Below are positions 40,834 through 42,106 of a DNA stretch of 42,106 nucleotides, piece by piece. Source of the stretch: CAYXFZ01 sp964464385. Lineage in GTDB: Bacteria > Planctomycetota > UBA1135. The translations under genes and the position numbers were made by a program. The stretch spans positions 1 through 42,106 of the forward strand of contig CAYXFZ010000005.1 in assembly GCA_964464385.1 (NCBI GenBank). The letters are read 5' to 3'. The notes below the pieces were generated by a model. It made no database searches, was not told the origin of the DNA, and was given only the letters and a program-made list of their open reading frames with translations. Each line of letters begins with the position of its first letter. Position 1 is the stretch's first letter.

Positions 40834-42098
40834 TTGGAAGGAGAGGGGCGGGTGATCCTAGGCCAGGCGGCGACCATGGCAGCGGGTCCAATGAGGTGCA
40901 AGAGGAGTCGGCCGGGGATTTGTTTTTGATGCAACGCGGTGAGGAACCAAGGCGAAACCAGGAGAACGAGAGCGTAGAGGGCCATCCCTCCCAATACGAA
41001 CAAGGCCACCCATCGTCCGCTACTTTCCCGGAGGGCGCGGCCCAAGCCAAGGAAAAAGAGTAGCCAAAGAAGTCCCCAACTCAGGAGCCCGGCGCCCAGA
41101 AAGGGAAGGTCGGGATCCACCCCGAAAAATTCATTGAGGAACCAGCGGCTGATGCGGACGGGACGAAGATGACTCCGCTCCGTCCAATCGGGCCCATAAA
41201 GGTGAGGAGAAATGGGGGCGAGTTCGACCGCCTCAGGTTCCGTCCAATTTTGCACCAAGTTCGCGCTCGTGAACTGATCCGGATAATTTTCATCAATGGC
41301 GGGAAGTTGTCCACGAAGATGCAACCATGGTGCAAGGGCAAGGAGGGTGGCGACCGCCAACAGGCCGAGAATGCGCCAAGAGGGGCCACGGGGCCGGGTT
41401 GTCAATCCCCCGGCCAACACACCGGCCGTCAAAACGACGGCAATCAGGCCGAGCCCTTCGTTCTTGATTTGGCCCGCACCTCCCAGAGCCAAGCCCGCCA
41501 GAAGGGCCAAGCTGGGTTGGCGCCGGGCATGCATCAAGAGGGCAATGGCGCAGGCCAAGAGGGCGGCAAGCGGGAGATCGCCGCGGCCTCCGAGCATTTT
41601 TTCGGCGCCCAATCCTGCGTCTTCCAAGTTGCGCCACCCGCGATGTAAAAATTCCACGACATAGAGGGCCGGGGTGCAGGCGGCAACCACGGCCCCGCGC
41701 GGCGCGGCGGCAGAGGATACCGCCCGCAGGCCCAGGGCCACGGCGCCGGGCAGTGACGCCGACCAGAGGGCGAGGGGCCATTGCACCCAACGTTCGCTCC
41801 AGCCGCCAAAATGCGCGGCACTGGCCTCCAAAATGGGAATCCCAAGTGGATAGTTCGGGTGGGTCATGATGCGCCCGTATTCCCCGGTCAGGGCCTGGAA
41901 TGCTCCGTCGGTGGGCAACACCCCGCCGTGGAGCAGTTTGCCCTTGAGTGCAAAATGCAAAATGGGATCAAACTCGTTGAGCGGCAGAGCAAGAGTGAGG
42001 CAGGCACTCCCCAACGCCAGAATTCCCACCAGCCAGCCTTGGCTCCGGGTAAGACCACTGGCCACGGGTGTGTCCTGTTCTCGTCGAAGTTTTTGCAA
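40830..42098 (-). CDS. Multi-pass membrane protein, GT-C glycosyltransferase-like
   Basis: A 422-residue inner-membrane protein with about nine hydrophobic segments (for example WLVGILALGSACLTLALPL, LLAVATLLALAPWLHL, LLSWGLLWLLFFLGLG). After the first segment lies NEFDPILHFALKGKLLHGG, an acidic first loop as in lipid-sugar-using GT-C enzymes (GT39-like). No family is certain. A TTG at 42098 is the first usable start in the window, but the frame is still open to the right edge, so the true N-terminus may lie outside and include more segments. It is the first visible gene of the operon leading to a sulfatase-like lipoprotein, ugd and a transketolase. Confidence 0.65.
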   Translation of the reverse strand: MQKLRREQDTPVASGLTRSQGWLVGILALGSACLTLALPLNEFDPILHFALKGKLLHGGVLPTDGAFQALTGEYGRIMTHPNYPLGIPILEASAAHFGGWSERWVQWPLALWSASLPGAVALGLRAVSSAAAPRGAVVAACTPALYVVEFLHRGWRNLEDAGLGAEKMLGGRGDLPLAALLACAIALLMHARRQPSLALLAGLALGGAGQIKNEGLGLIAVVLTAGVLAGGLTTRPRGPSWRILGLLAVATLLALAPWLHLRGQLPAIDENYPDQFTSANLVQNWTEPEAVELAPISPHLYGPDWTERSHLRPVRISRWFLNEFFGVDPDLPFLGAGLLSWGLLWLLFFLGLGRALRESSGRWVALFVLGGMALYALVLLVSPWFLTALHQKQIPGRLLLHLIGPAAMVAAWPRITRPSPSN

Positions 42099-42106
42099 AC
42101 CAAGGC

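Overview
This window looks like a chromosomal scaffold piece from an uncultured Gram-negative bacterium of moderately high GC, probably Planctomycetota-like. Supporting this (inference): several lipoproteins of the sulfatase/alkaline phosphatase superfamily, large secreted beta-propeller proteins sharing a C-terminal module, many GTG/TTG starts, and few genes with a Shine-Dalgarno site. Two 10-base N runs (27247-27256 and 31289-31298) mark it as a draft scaffold. I see no phage genes, transposases, CRISPR arrays or integration sites.

Layout. 1-3446 (minus): a tight housekeeping operon, Nudix hydrolase > HD hydrolase > argS > apt > the first 32 codons of a probable sigma factor. 3473-7057: orphan pyrK, a sulfatase-like lipoprotein, a tandem DUF4937-type protein and a QueD/PTPS-family enzyme. 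7032-14209 (minus): a secreted block with a GH39-like glycosidase, a metzincin protease, a protease-like protein with a degenerate active site, a thioredoxin-like CxxC protein whose signal peptide is separated from the rest by an in-frame TGA, and a nucleotide-pyrophosphatase-like enzyme; a tRNA-Pro(GGG) lies inside it. 14236-18502: arsC, glpK, a sulfatase-TPR fusion lipoprotein and a doubtful small ORF. 18496-22340: a beta-barrel-like lipoprotein, a secreted protein, a SMUG1 + exonuclease III base-excision-repair pair and a methyltransferase. 22321-30730: two co-transcribed secreted propeller proteins and, divergent from them, a 1190-residue-class surface lipoprotein; an 18-bp hairpin/dyad lies between the two units. 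30740-34590: a MerR regulator coupled to the fused acyl-CoA mutase IcmF. 34819-35684: endonuclease III and a candidate structured RNA with a strong terminator. 35683-42106 (minus): a membrane glycosyltransferase-like protein > sulfatase-like lipoprotein > UDP-glucose dehydrogenase > divergent transketolase, suggestive of envelope glycan metabolism.

Most worth checking: (1) the in-frame TGA at 13085-13087, with a hairpin at SECIS-like distance, in a redox-type secreted protein; (2) the multi-hairpin RNA candidate at 35574-35684; (3) the C-terminal module shared by four otherwise unrelated exported proteins; (4) the dyad at 27002-27046. All functional statements come from reading motifs; no database search was run.
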